Source: Streptomyces polyasparticus
Lineage (GTDB): Bacteria > Actinomycetota > Actinomycetes > Streptomycetales > Streptomycetaceae
Assembly (NCBI RefSeq): GCF_014493765.1
Contig: NZ_JACTVJ010000001.1
Location: forward strand, 124,001 to 188,000
DNA: 64,000 bases
Reading direction: 5' to 3'
The number at the start of each line of letters is the position of its first letter. The first letter of the stretch is position 1. The translations under genes were made by a program, and so were the position numbers. Shown one piece after another: positions 51,427 through 60,062 of this stretch. Below the pieces are notes generated by a model, which did no database searches, was not told the origin of the DNA, and saw nothing but the letters and a program-made list of their open reading frames with translations.

Positions 51427-52014
51427 ATGGCCCGCACCAAGGCTCCCAACCCGGAGGTGCGCCGGCGCATCCTCGACGTCTCCCTCGACCTGTTCGCGAC
51501 GAAGGGGTTCGCCGCCACCGGCGTGCAGGAGATCGTCACCAAGGCGGGCGTCACCAAGGGTGCGCTCTACCACTACTTCAAGTCCAAGGACGAGATCCTC
51601 TTCGAGATCTACGGCAAGGTCTTCGGCCGCGAACTGGATTCCCTGCAAAGGATCGTGGCCGAGGGGCAGGACCCCGAGCGGACCCTGCGCGCGATCATCG
51701 TCGACCTGGTCGTGCACACCGCGGACAGCACCAGGGAGTCGGCGGTCTTCGCCCGCGGCGGGCACGCCGAATCCCCGCACTGGCAGGCCATGCAGGAGCA
51801 GTGGCGGCGCTACCAGGAGGGCTTCCGCCAGGTGATCAGGGACGGCCAGGAGTCCGGCGTCTTCGCCGCGAAGGCCTCGCCGGAGGTGGTCTCCTGGTCG
51901 GTCTTCGGCTTCACCAACTCCATGCACACCTGGTACCGGCCGGAAGGCCGCAAGAGCCCCGCCGCCATCGGCGACGAACTCGCCGACCTCGTCCTCACGG
52001 GCCTGCAGTCGTGA
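51427..52014 (+). CDS. TetR-family transcriptional regulator
   Basis: A 195-residue dimeric repressor. The helix-turn-helix is at about residues 28-55 (TGVQEIVTKAGVTKGALYHYF) followed by the usual KSKDEILFEIYG. The C-terminal ligand domain has aromatic residues (WSVFGFTNSMHTWYR). Its gene is divergent from the hotdog-like gene, with a candidate operator between. It probably senses an acyl-CoA or related compound (inference from the neighbouring genes). It overlaps the SGNH hydrolase gene by GTGA. Confidence 0.93.
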   Translation: MARTKAPNPEVRRRILDVSLDLFATKGFAATGVQEIVTKAGVTKGALYHYFKSKDEILFEIYGKVFGRELDSLQRIVAEGQDPERTLRAIIVDLVVHTADSTRESAVFARGGHAESPHWQAMQEQWRRYQEGFRQVIRDGQESGVFAAKASPEVVSWSVFGFTNSMHTWYRPEGRKSPAAIGDELADLVLTGLQS

Positions 52015-53228
52015 CCGGCGGATCCGCCCCGGTCTCCGTCCTCGCCGCCGCGCTCGCGTGCGTGCGCGGTGCGGTGGAGACGACGGCCGACGATGCGGGC
52101 GTCACGTTCCAGCGGGTGCCCGCCGCGGCCAGGGCGCGGATCGCCGACCCCACGCTCGACCTGATGAGCGCGGTGCCTTCGGGCGTACGCCTCGAAGTGC
52201 TCACCGACGCCACGGTGTTGGAACTCGACGCCGATCTCACGCATCTCGTGCCGATGGGGGAGGAATCACCCGGCACAGCGCTGGACCTCGTCGTCGACGG
52301 CATGCTGCGCGCGCCGGTCCACGCCGGCCGGGAGACGGTCGTCCACATCGACTACCGCACCCGCGAGACGCGGGTGAGCCCGGCCGGCCCGGCGACGCTG
52401 CGGTTCGAGCTCGGTCCGCCCGGTCCCGAGCGCCGGGTCGAGGTCTGGTTCCCGGTGGCCTCCGCCATGAAGCTGCTCGACATCCGGATCCCCGAGGGCG
52501 CCTCGCTGCGGCCGGCACCGCCCACCGGCCCCCTCTGGGTGCACCACGGCAGCTCGATCAGCCAGTGCTCCGAAGCCGACCGCCCCACCGGGTCCTGGCC
52601 GGCGGCCGTGGCGCGTGCGGCCGGAGTGTCCCTGGTGAACCTCGGGCTCGGCGGGCAGTGCCATCTCGACCAGTTCATGGCGCGCACGATCCGCGACCTG
52701 CCGGCGGCCGCGATCAGCCTCGAACTCGGCATCAACGTCGTCAACTTCGACAGCATGCGCGAACGCGCCTTCGTCTCCGCCTTCCACGGCTTCCTCGACA
52801 CCGTGCGCGACGGCCACCCCGCCACCCCGCTCCTGATCGTCACACCGATCCACTGCCCGGCCGCCGAGGACCGCCCGGGCCCGACGCCGTACGGCCCCGA
52901 CGGCCGCTTCACGGCGCTGGAGCGCCCGGCGGAGAGCTCGCGCGGCTGCCTGACCCTCACCCGCGTCCGTGAACTCCTGCGCGCCCAGGTCGACTTGCGC
53001 CGCGCCGAGGGCGACACCGCCCTCCAACTCCTCGACGGCACGGACCTGTTCGGCCCCGCGGACGCCGCGGACCTGCCGGACGGCCTCCACCCGAACACGG
53101 CGGGCTACCACCGCATGGCGACCCGCTTCCTTCCTCGGGCCTTCGGCGACCGGGGCGCTTTGCGCGGCCCGCCACTCTCACTGCTCCACAGCCGCAAGCG
53201 AGTTGACGGTACGGAGGCCTCCCTCTGA
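52011..53228 (+). CDS. SGNH/GDSL-type hydrolase with N-terminal beta domain
   Basis: A 405-residue protein without signal peptide. Residues 1-180 are a beta-sandwich-like domain. The C-terminal SGNH esterase domain has the block I serine in HHGSSISQCSEAD, block II/III elements NLGLGGQCHLDQF and SLELGINVVNFDS, and the Asp/His pair in DGLHPNTAGYH. It probably deacylates a carbohydrate or small ester. The GTG start overlaps the tetR stop, so it is made together with the regulator. Confidence 0.88.
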   Translation: MTGGSAPVSVLAAALACVRGAVETTADDAGVTFQRVPAAARARIADPTLDLMSAVPSGVRLEVLTDATVLELDADLTHLVPMGEESPGTALDLVVDGMLRAPVHAGRETVVHIDYRTRETRVSPAGPATLRFELGPPGPERRVEVWFPVASAMKLLDIRIPEGASLRPAPPTGPLWVHHGSSISQCSEADRPTGSWPAAVARAAGVSLVNLGLGGQCHLDQFMARTIRDLPAAAISLELGINVVNFDSMRERAFVSAFHGFLDTVRDGHPATPLLIVTPIHCPAAEDRPGPTPYGPDGRFTALERPAESSRGCLTLTRVRELLRAQVDLRRAEGDTALQLLDGTDLFGPADAADLPDGLHPNTAGYHRMATRFLPRAFGDRGALRGPPLSLLHSRKRVDGTEASL

Positions 53229-53326
53229 CCGCCCCTTCCCGCTGCATCTTTTCGGCTCCGCCGCGGGTGAGGTCTACGCCCCCGGACCCCCGGTGGGTGG
53301 GCGCCTGCGGCGGGCTGATTTCCCCA

Positions 53327-53405
53327 CCCCTTCCCGAAACCGGGGCTCCGCCCCGGACCCCGCATCCGAACTTCGTTCGGATCTGCTCAAACGTCGCAGG
53401 GGCTG
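53327..53405 (-). repeat. Dispersed intergenic element, copy 2
   Basis: A 79-bp inverse copy of the element at 33933-34012 with few differences (CGACG for CGGCG, GGAGC for GCAGC, one base missing in the GGGG run). The stem-loops are preserved. It lies after the SGNH hydrolase gene in the convergent gap before folP. Confidence 0.8.
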
Positions 53406-53464
53406 GATTGCCGGACCGGCCGGAAGCCCCACCGGGCGGCAGACGCGGAACCGGCCGGAGGGGA

Positions 53465-53560
53465 CGGGGTGGGGTGCCTGGTTTTCGGGCGGTCCGTTGG
53501 CAACAACGTGAGTCCCTCGGTACCGGCCCGCATTGCCCGAAAACCAGGCACCCCACCCCG
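53465..53560. repeat. Perfect 26-bp inverted repeat in a gene-free gap
   Basis: Arms at 53465-53490 and 53535-53560 are perfectly complementary over 26 bp (containing GTGCCTGGTTTTCGGGC) and enclose 44 bases. The 426-bp gap 53229-53654 has no gene I can support. This structure, next to the dispersed element, could be a second terminator or a miniature mobile remnant. Confidence 0.8.
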
Positions 53561-53654
53561 GCACCGACCCAAGACGAACCGCACGCGCAGGCACGCGTGC
53601 AGCAAACGGAAGACACCGCACGCAAGCCGACACCAAGGCGCAGAGCGCCGAAGC

Positions 53655-54524
53655 TCAGGCCAACCCCCGCCGAGCCACCGCCGGCGCCCGATGCCCAGCG
53701 ATCGAGGCGACCATGTCGAGGACCTGCCGCGTCTCCGCCACCTCATGCACGCGATACACCTGCGCCCCCAACCACGCCGACACCGCCGTGGTCGCCAGCG
53801 TCCCGATCACCCGCTCCTTCACGGGCTTGTCCAACGTCTCACCCACGAAGTCCTTGTTGGACAGCGAGACGAGCACAGGCCACCCACTCTCCGCCATCTC
53901 CCCGAGCCGCCGCGTCGCCTCCAGACTGTGCCGCGTGTTCTTGCCGAAGTCGTGCCCGGGGTCGATCAGAATCGACTCCCGCGGAACACCCAGCTCAAGC
54001 GCCCGCTCCGCAAGCCCCACGGTCACCTTCAGGATGTCGGCCATCACATCCGCGTACGCGACCCGGTGCGGCCTGGTCCGCGGCTCGGCCCCACCCGCAT
54101 GCGTGCACACGAGCCCGACCCCATACCGCGCCGCGACCTCCGCGAGCTTCGGATCGACGCCGCCCCACGCGTCGTTGAGCAGATCCGCCCCCGCCTCGCA
54201 GACCGCCTCGCCGACCTCGTGCCGCCAGGTGTCCACACTGATGATCACGTCGGGGAAGCGACGCCGCACCTCGGCCACGAACCCGACCGTGCGCCGCGCC
54301 TCCTCCTCGGCCGTGACCTCTTCACCGGGCCCGGCCTTCACCCCGCCGATGTCGACGATCTCGGCGCCCTCGGCGATCGCCTGCTCGACCCGGGCGAGCG
54401 CGGGCTCGTCCTGGAACGTGGCGCCCTGGTCGTAGAAGGAGTCGGGGGTGCGGTTGACGATCGCCATGATGACCGGCTCGTACGGGCCGAACTCGCGCCG
54501 TCCGAGCCTCAGCGGGCTGGGCAT
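53655..54524 (-). CDS. folP: Dihydropteroate synthase homologue (FolP2 type)
   Basis: A 289-residue TIM-barrel protein of the DHPS family. The usual motif NxTPDSFxDGG appears as NRTPDSFYDQG. The usual SRK of the substrate site appears as SNK (SLSNKDFVGE), so pABA/pterin binding may be altered. This and the genome position match mycobacterial FolP2, which was reported not to replace true DHPS. The ATG at 54524 is chosen because AGGAG lies between it and an upstream ATG at 54539. A separate classical folP is expected elsewhere. Confidence 0.88.
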   Translation of the reverse strand: MPSPLRLGRREFGPYEPVIMAIVNRTPDSFYDQGATFQDEPALARVEQAIAEGAEIVDIGGVKAGPGEEVTAEEEARRTVGFVAEVRRRFPDVIISVDTWRHEVGEAVCEAGADLLNDAWGGVDPKLAEVAARYGVGLVCTHAGGAEPRTRPHRVAYADVMADILKVTVGLAERALELGVPRESILIDPGHDFGKNTRHSLEATRRLGEMAESGWPVLVSLSNKDFVGETLDKPVKERVIGTLATTAVSAWLGAQVYRVHEVAETRQVLDMVASIAGHRAPAVARRGLA

Positions 54525-54625
54525 CGTCGATCTCCTCATATCTCTCGTCGGTCGCCTGCGACCTTAACTGTCGGTGCCGCATGGCACGATCGGAGCCGGA
54601 CAGTTTCTGCAGCCGGGGAGTCGCC

Positions 54626-55144
54626 GTGTTCTGGTTCCTGCTCATCGCGCTGGTCGTGGTGGTCGCCGCGGTCACGCTCGCCGTCCTCGGCGGCTCCGAG
54701 GACGGAGTCCTGCCCGAGGCGCCGCCTCAGTACCTCGTCGACCCGCTGCCCGCGGACCGCCCGCTCGGCCGCGCGGACGTCGAGGCCCTGCGCCTGCCCA
54801 CGGCCGTACGCGGATACCGCATGGCGGATGTGGACGACGCGCTGTCCCGCCTCGGCGCCGAACTCGCGGAGCGGGACGCCCGGATCGCCCGCCTGGAACA
54901 CGCGCTCGCGGGCAGCACCAGGACCGGGGGACCGGGCCTCTTCGACAAGGTGCACGCGACGGGCTCCACCCCTGTCGTCGCCGAAGCCCCCGCCGAACCG
55001 GAGCCGCCGGAGCCCGCCGACGCCGGGTGGACGCGGCCCGAGGAAGCGGGCGCGGCGCGGGCGGACGAGGACGAGGACGTCGACCCGTGGCGCGAGCCGC
55101 CGGCCGGCGAGGGGTCCGACGCACCGGAAGGACCGAAGCAGTGA
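54626..55144 (+). CDS. DivIVA-domain membrane-anchored protein
   Basis: A 172-residue protein with an N-terminal helix (FWFLLIALVVVVAAVTLAVLG) and a short DivIVA-like motif (RGYRMADVDDALSRLGAELAERDARIARLE) split as RGYRMADVDDALSRL and GAELAERDARIARLE. An acidic, proline-rich tail follows. It possibly localises to curved membrane or poles, but this is inference. GTG at 54626 with GGGGAG upstream is the start. It overlaps the glycosylase gene by GTGA. It occupies the place of Rv1209 in mycobacteria. Confidence 0.85.
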   Translation: MFWFLLIALVVVVAAVTLAVLGGSEDGVLPEAPPQYLVDPLPADRPLGRADVEALRLPTAVRGYRMADVDDALSRLGAELAERDARIARLEHALAGSTRTGGPGLFDKVHATGSTPVVAEAPAEPEPPEPADAGWTRPEEAGAARADEDEDVDPWREPPAGEGSDAPEGPKQ

Positions 55145-55716
55145 GCGGCGCACTGGCCGGTCCCGACGGCGCGCTGCGCTGCCCGTGGGCCCTGTCCACC
55201 GACGACTACATCGCGTACCACGACGAGGAGTGGGGCCGCCCGGTCCACGGCGACGACGCGCTGTTCGAGCGCCTGAGCCTGGAGGCCTTCCAGTCGGGCC
55301 TGTCCTGGATCACGATCCTGCGCCGCCGCGAGAACTTCCGTAAGGCCTTCGCCGACTTCAGGATCGAGGCGGTCGCGGCCTTCACGGACGCCGATGCCGA
55401 ACGGCTCCTCGCGGACGCGGGCATCATCCGCAACCGCGCCAAGATCGAGGCGACCCTGTCCAACGCCCGGGCCCTCGCGGACTGGTCCCCGGGCGACCTG
55501 GACACCCTCATCTGGTCCTTCGCCCCGACCGCCCACAAGGCACCCCGCACCCTCGCGGACGTCCCCGCGATCACGGACGAGTCGACGGCCTTGTCCAAGG
55601 CCCTGAAGAAGCGGGGCCTGAGGTTCGTCGGCCCGACGACGGCGTACGCGCTGATGCAGGCGTGCGGGTTGGTGAACGATCACTTGTCGGACTGCGGGGC
55701 GCGAGCCCGGGGCTGA
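55141..55716 (+). CDS. tag: DNA-3-methyladenine glycosylase I
   Basis: A 191-residue base-excision enzyme that removes 3-methyladenine. The zinc-binding N-terminal Cys and His (RCPWALSTDDYIAYHDEEWG) and C-terminal NDHLSDC are in place. The catalytic region FERLSLEAFQSGLSWITIL and RFVGPTTAYALMQA match Tag. The GTG start overlaps the DivIVA-like gene. Identification is firm. Confidence 0.94.
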   Translation: MSGALAGPDGALRCPWALSTDDYIAYHDEEWGRPVHGDDALFERLSLEAFQSGLSWITILRRRENFRKAFADFRIEAVAAFTDADAERLLADAGIIRNRAKIEATLSNARALADWSPGDLDTLIWSFAPTAHKAPRTLADVPAITDESTALSKALKKRGLRFVGPTTAYALMQACGLVNDHLSDCGARARG

Positions 55717-55731
55717 GGCCCCGGGAGCCCC

Positions 55732-56532
55732 CTACCGCCCCAGATAGACCGGCTTCTCCTTGGCGATGAACGCCTGGACCGCGATCGTGTGGTCCTGCGA
55801 CGCCCCCGCCCGGGTCTGGAGCTCGTCCTCCTTCTCCAGCGTCTCCGCCAGCGAATGCGAGGCCGCGTAGGCGAGCGCCTCCTTGAGCGCCGCGTAGGCG
55901 ACCGTCGGCCCCTCGGCCAGGGTGCGCGCCACCGCGGCGGCCTCCTCGGCGAGCGACTCAGCCGGCACGAGCCGGTTCGCGATCCCCAGCTCGTACGCCT
56001 CCTGCGCCTTGACCGTACGGGGGAAGAGCAGGAGATCCGCGGCGCGCCCGGGCCCGATCAGTTTCGGGAGCGTCCAGGAGACCCCCGAGTCGGCGGTCAG
56101 GGCGACGCCCGCGAACGACGTGTTGAACGAAGCCGTCTCCGCCACCACGCGATAGTCCGCCGCCAGCGCGAAGCCGAATCCGGCCCCCGCCGCGACCCCG
56201 TTCACCCCGGCCACGACCGGCTTCGGCATCTCGGTGAGCGCGCGCACGATCGGGTTGTAGTGCTCCCGCACCGTCGACATCGTCTGTCCGCTGCCCGACT
56301 CGCGGTCGGCCGTGAGCGACCCGATGTGCTCCTTGAGGTCCTGCCCCACACAGAAGGCGCGCCCGGTCGCGGTGAGCAGTACGGCCCGTACGGAGGCGTC
56401 CGAGGCCGCGGCCTGCACCGCGTCCCGCAGCGCCACCTTCGCCTCGGTGTTCATCGCGTTCATCGCTTCGGGACGGTTCAGCGTGATCGTGGCGAGCCCG
56501 TCGCCCACCTCGTAGAGCACGGTGTCGGCCAT
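55732..56532 (-). CDS. Enoyl-CoA hydratase/isomerase (crotonase, PaaG-like)
   Basis: A 266-residue crotonase. The oxyanion-hole segments are GRAFCVGQDLKEH and GVNGVAAGAGFGFALAADYR. At the position of the second catalytic Glu of classical hydratases there is an Asp (LTADSGVSWTLPKL), as in PaaG-type ring isomerases, so isomerisation rather than hydration is possible. The start at 56532 gives MADTVLYEV. An earlier in-frame ATG is not supported. It converges on tag with 15 bp between stops. Confidence 0.9.
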   Translation of the reverse strand: MADTVLYEVGDGLATITLNRPEAMNAMNTEAKVALRDAVQAAASDASVRAVLLTATGRAFCVGQDLKEHIGSLTADRESGSGQTMSTVREHYNPIVRALTEMPKPVVAGVNGVAAGAGFGFALAADYRVVAETASFNTSFAGVALTADSGVSWTLPKLIGPGRAADLLLFPRTVKAQEAYELGIANRLVPAESLAEEAAAVARTLAEGPTVAYAALKEALAYAASHSLAETLEKEDELQTRAGASQDHTIAVQAFIAKEKPVYLGR

Positions 56533-56875
56533 GGAGGTCCGTCCCCTCGTTACGTATGAACAGGTATGCGCGCACGCACCGTCACGGCGCATGCGTCAGG
56601 GGACAGCATGGCTCAGACGGATCACTCGGGGTATGGGTCCCGGCATGTGACGTGCGTCAAAGAATTCACGTCTGCTGAGGGGTGAGAAGCGGAGCAGTAT
56701 CGCAGTCACATCGCCGAATTGAGTGGTTTTGCTCAAGCGCGTTGCGCAAGCGATGCCGACTGATGTTGGTCATCGGGTCCTGTGATGCGGGATAATGGCT
56801 TGGAAGCAATGTGTTCGATGCCGGTGACACCTGGGTTGTCGGCTGCGTGAGCTGGTTTCAGGAAGGGGAACGAGC
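56533..56875. promoter_or_regulatory. Divergent intergenic region with candidate promoter for the DUF3117 gene
   Basis: No gene is seen in 343 bp. TTGGTC (56766-56771) and GATAAT (56791-56796), spaced 19 bp, form a candidate promoter reading right. A small inverted repeat of CTTGCGCAA-like sequence lies near 56725-56750. The leftward crotonase gene must also start here. Confidence 0.4.
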
Positions 56876-57043
56876 ATGGCGGCCATGAAGCCGCGGACGG
56901 GCGACGGCCCGCTCGAGGTGACCAAGGAGGGGCGGGGCATCGTCATGCGCGTTCCGCTCGAAGGCGGCGGTCGACTCGTCGTCGAGCTGACTCCGCAAGA
57001 GGCCAAGGAGCTTGGCGACGCCCTCAGCAAGGTCGTCGGCTGA
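56876..57043 (+). CDS. DUF3117 small protein
   Basis: A 55-residue protein, MAAMKPRTGDGPLEVTKEG followed by a beta-hairpin-like GRLVVELTPQEAKELGDAL segment. The family is conserved in actinobacteria (Rv1211 in M. tuberculosis lies next to tag as well). No molecular function is known to me. It has a GGAAGGGGAA ribosome site. It is too short for many gene callers. A terminator follows 22 bp after the stop. Confidence 0.92.
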   Translation: MAAMKPRTGDGPLEVTKEGRGIVMRVPLEGGGRLVVELTPQEAKELGDALSKVVG

Positions 57044-57065
57044 CGCATCAGTCGCCCACCACTTT

Positions 57066-57103
57066 CACCGCCCCGGCACATTAACAAGTGTGCCGGGGTG
57101 GTG
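57066..57103 (+). terminator. Terminator after the DUF3117 gene
   Basis: A 15-bp stem with one G-T pair (CACCGCCCCGGCACA) around an eight-base AT-rich loop (TTAACAAG), ending the monocistronic transcript. Confidence 0.85.
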
Positions 57104-57185
57104 TGTTTCCCGGGCCCCGGGAACCAAACCTGCCGCAGCTCGGGCCTTGGCCCTCAGCGGCTCGGCCCGCAGCTCGGCCCCTGGT

Positions 57186-57833
57186 TCAGCCCGCCGCGAG
57201 CGGCCGCTTCACCGCGCACAGCAGACCGTCGCCCACAGGCAGGACGGACGGCACGAGCTCCGCGCTCTCCCGTACGGTCCGCAGCAGCTCGCGCAGCCGG
57301 AGCACCTCGACGGGCTGGGGCCCCGAGTCCACCGTGCGACCGTCCGCGAACACACCCTCGAACACGACCAGGCCGCCGGGCCGCAGCAGGCGCAACGATT
57401 CAGCGAGGTAGTCGAGGGACTCGGTGCGGTCGCCGTCGCAGAAGACCAGGTCGTATCCGCTGTCCGCGAGCCGCGGCAGTACGTCGAGCGCGCGGCCCGG
57501 AATGAAGCGGGCCCGGTTGCTCGCGAAGCCGGCGGCGCGCAGCGCGGTGCGGGCGAACTGCTGGCGCTCGGGCTCCGGGTCGACGGTCGTCAGGACGCCG
57601 TCGGGGCGCATGCCGCCCAGGAGATGGATTCCGGACACCCCGGTGCCGGTACCGATTTCGGCCACCGATTTGGCGCCCACGGTCGCGGCCAGCATCCGCA
57701 GCGCGGCACCCGTCGCGGGTGACACCGCGCGCAGCCCCGCCTCGCGTGCGCGCTGGCGCGCCCAGAGCAGCGCGTCGTCCTCCGCCACGAAAGCGTCGGC
57801 GAACGCCGAACTCGGCTGCCGGTTGCCGGTAAT
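57186..57833 (-). CDS. O-methyltransferase (class I, Rv1220c-like)
   Basis: A 215-residue SAM-dependent methyltransferase. The SAM motif is VAEIGTGTGVSGIHLL, then VDPEPERQQFARTAL and LVFCDGDRTESLDYL, as in caffeoyl-CoA-type enzymes. Near the fold start there is no ATG, GTG or TTG in frame. The best site is an ATT at 57833 with AGGAGAGG just upstream, giving (I)TGNRQPSSAF and the same length as the mycobacterial homologue. The only in-frame ATG is 76 codons further up, inside the sigma-factor promoter region. It is divergent from the sigma gene, as in mycobacteria. Confidence 0.8.
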   Translation of the reverse strand: MTGNRQPSSAFADAFVAEDDALLWARQRAREAGLRAVSPATGAALRMLAATVGAKSVAEIGTGTGVSGIHLLGGMRPDGVLTTVDPEPERQQFARTALRAAGFASNRARFIPGRALDVLPRLADSGYDLVFCDGDRTESLDYLAESLRLLRPGGLVVFEGVFADGRTVDSGPQPVEVLRLRELLRTVRESAELVPSVLPVGDGLLCAVKRPLAAG

Positions 57834-58105
57834 GACCCTCTCCTGTCTCCCCGTATGTATCTGGCCGTGACTGTATCCGCTGGGCCGGGAACCTGCTGAT
57901 GGGGCTGGGCGTTGAAAGCGGTGTATGGGCAGGTGCGGGGGCGAGGGGGACCCCTCGGGAAGTTCTGGCGCCGCGTGACGGGGGGAATGAAATGGACCAG
58001 GGGGACGAAGAGTACGAACGGCCGGTGCGAACCCGTCCGCTTCCTTCTCCGCGATCTTCAAATTCTCGTAAAGACTCTTATCCTGAGCTAACGGGCGAGG
58101 TGGCT

Positions 58106-58885
58106 ATGGTAGGGGCTCCACTGGACACCACCAGAGCCGACAGGGGAGGTGCGGCTACGGCCGGTGACCTCGGGACGATGGCGCGAATCAGGCGCCGCTT
58201 CCTCAGGTCGGCGGGCGAGCCGAAATCCGTGACCGACACCGCTGACCACTCCACCGCCGTTTCCGCACAGACCGCGACCTTTGCCGCCGATGCGGAATCC
58301 CAGGCGTGGACTCCGCCCACGTGGGAGGAGATCGTCAGCACGCACAGCGGCCGCGTCTACCGCCTCGCCTACCGACTGACGGGCAATCAGCACGACGCCG
58401 AGGACCTCACGCAGGAAGTCTTCGTGCGCGTCTTCCGCTCGCTCTCCACGTACACGCCCGGCACCTTCGAGGGCTGGCTGCACCGCATCACCACCAACCT
58501 CTTCCTGGACATGGTCCGCCGCCGCCAGCGCATCCGTTTCGACGCGCTCGGCGACGACGCGGCCGAGCGGCTGCCCAGCCGTGAGCCCAACCCGCAGCAG
58601 GTCTTCAACGACACGCATTTCGACGCGGACGTCCAGCAGGCCCTCGACACGCTCGCGCCCGAGTTCCGCGCCGCGGTCGTCCTGTGCGACATCGAAGGAC
58701 TCTCGTACGAGGAGATCGCCGCGACCCTCGGCGTGAAGCTCGGCACCGTGCGCAGCCGGATCCACCGCGGCCGCTCGCAGCTCCGCAAGGCCCTGCAGCA
58801 CCGGTCTCCCGAAGCCCGCGCCGAGCGCCGCTCTCTCGCGGTCGTCGGTGTGCCGGCTCTGGGGGGAGGGGGCGCGACCGCGTGA
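58106..58885 (+). CDS. sigE: ECF sigma factor (SigE of the mycobacterial type)
   Basis: A 259-residue extracytoplasmic-function sigma factor. A variable N-terminus of about 75 residues is followed by region 2 ([20 protein letters not shown], then [19 protein letters not shown]). Region 4 is [19 protein letters not shown] and [19 protein letters not shown]. The ATG at 58106 has GAGGTGG before it. Several in-frame starts exist upstream (57899, 57992) and downstream (58175). It overlaps the anti-sigma gene by GTGA. The name follows M. tuberculosis; it is not the cell-wall SigE of S. coelicolor. Confidence 0.9.
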   Translation: MVGAPLDTTRADRGGAATAGDLGTMARIRRRFLRSAGEPKSVTDTADHSTAVSAQTATFAADAESQAWTPPTWEEIVSTHSGRVYRLAYRLTGNQHDAEDLTQEVFVRVFRSLSTYTPGTFEGWLHRITTNLFLDMVRRRQRIRFDALGDDAAERLPSREPNPQQVFNDTHFDADVQQALDTLAPEFRAAVVLCDIEGLSYEEIAATLGVKLGTVRSRIHRGRSQLRKALQHRSPEARAERRSLAVVGVPALGGGGATA

Positions 58886-59832
58886 GTGGATCACGGCTCA
58901 ATCCTGCCGAGAGGCAGCTTGCCGAGCAGCATCTGGGAGACCGGCTCGCCGCCCTGGTGGACGGTGAGTTGGGCCATGACACCCGCGAGCGCGTGCTCGC
59001 CCATCTCGCCACCTGCGCCAAGTGCAAGGCCGAAGCCGATGCACAACGCCGTCTGAAGACCTTCTTCGCGGAGGTCGCACCGCCCCCGCCGTCCGAGAGC
59101 TTTCTCGCGCGGCTGCAAGGTCTCTCCGAGTCAGGAGGGCCGGGCGGTCCCGGCGAGGGCGATCCCTTCGGCCGTCCGCTCGCCGACGGTGTGTTCGGCG
59201 TGCGGGACGACGGCGGCTTCGGGCTGCGCGCCGACACCTTCTCGTACGCGCCCTCGGGCGGCCGCGGCGGCATGCTGCCCGGCGGCGACCGCGCGGGCGG
59301 GTTCCGTATCCATCAGGTCGGCCGTGGCGCGGCCGAGCGTGCGGCCGCCTCGCGCGGGCGGCGCTTCGCCTTCGCGGCGGCCGGTGCGGTCTCGGTGGCC
59401 GCGATCGCGCTCGGCGGGGTCTCCACCGGAGTGCCCGCGGACGCCTCCGACGCCCGCGGCAGGACCAATGCCTCGCCGACGCGCGCCCAGGGCGGCGCCA
59501 CCGCGGCCGACACGACCCGGCGGCGCGGCGGAGCGCAGAGCACCGGCACCCAGGAGGCCGGCAAGCTTCCCGCGGTGGTCGCCGCGCCCGAGGTGTCCGC
59601 ACCGTCGGTGCCCGGTCCGGCGGGACAGCGGCAGCTGCCGCTCGCCTCGCCGATACTCAACCGCGCTTCGCTGCTGCCTCCGCTGATACGTCCGGTCGCG
59701 GCCACCGTTCCGTACTCGCCGCTGCCTCCGATCGCGGAGCACACCGCCGAGCCGGGGGAGACCTCCGGACCGGGTGAGGCCCCCCTGCCGAGCCCGTCCC
59801 CCTCCGCCGGTCTCTCGCTGCGCGCCCGCTGA
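58882..59832 (+). CDS. Zinc-type anti-sigma factor (RseA-like)
   Basis: A 316-residue membrane regulator. The N-terminal anti-sigma zinc finger has H41, C45 and C48 (AHLATCAKC). A disordered linker follows, then one helix at about residues 158-180 ([20 protein letters not shown]), and an outer part rich in proline and alanine. It should hold the upstream sigma factor inactive until stress. The gene starts within the sigma stop codon. It is longer than mycobacterial RseA and clearly membrane-bound. Confidence 0.9.
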   Translation: MSGSRLNPAERQLAEQHLGDRLAALVDGELGHDTRERVLAHLATCAKCKAEADAQRRLKTFFAEVAPPPPSESFLARLQGLSESGGPGGPGEGDPFGRPLADGVFGVRDDGGFGLRADTFSYAPSGGRGGMLPGGDRAGGFRIHQVGRGAAERAAASRGRRFAFAAAGAVSVAAIALGGVSTGVPADASDARGRTNASPTRAQGGATAADTTRRRGGAQSTGTQEAGKLPAVVAAPEVSAPSVPGPAGQRQLPLASPILNRASLLPPLIRPVAATVPYSPLPPIAEHTAEPGETSGPGEAPLPSPSPSAGLSLRAR

Positions 59833-60062
59833 CCCTGCTGCTGCCCGCCCGGCGGTGCACCTGGTTGAATCCCCGGGTGGGGTCGCCTCCTGGAGATGGG
59901 TATCTCTGTTGGAGGGTTGCGCCCGGTGGGGCTGATCCGGGCCGAGGGCCGTGTCTTCGTACGGCGGGTTCTTGCCGTGGATCGCGTGTGCCGGGGACCT
60001 CGTGTGTGGACCGCGCCTGAGAGGCGCGGGGACGAGACGCCGAGCGCTGCGTGGGGAGAGGC

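Noticed and set aside
41663-53228. Whole block as a genomic island or mobile element
   Set aside because: I see no integrase, tRNA, direct-repeat ends or base-composition shift. The flanking repeat copies at 34 and 53 kb do not bracket only this block.
57899-58105. Longer version of the ECF sigma factor
   Set aside because: The added 69 residues are low quality and lie in the divergent promoter region. 58106 has a better ribosome site, though multiple starts as in mycobacterial SigE cannot be excluded.
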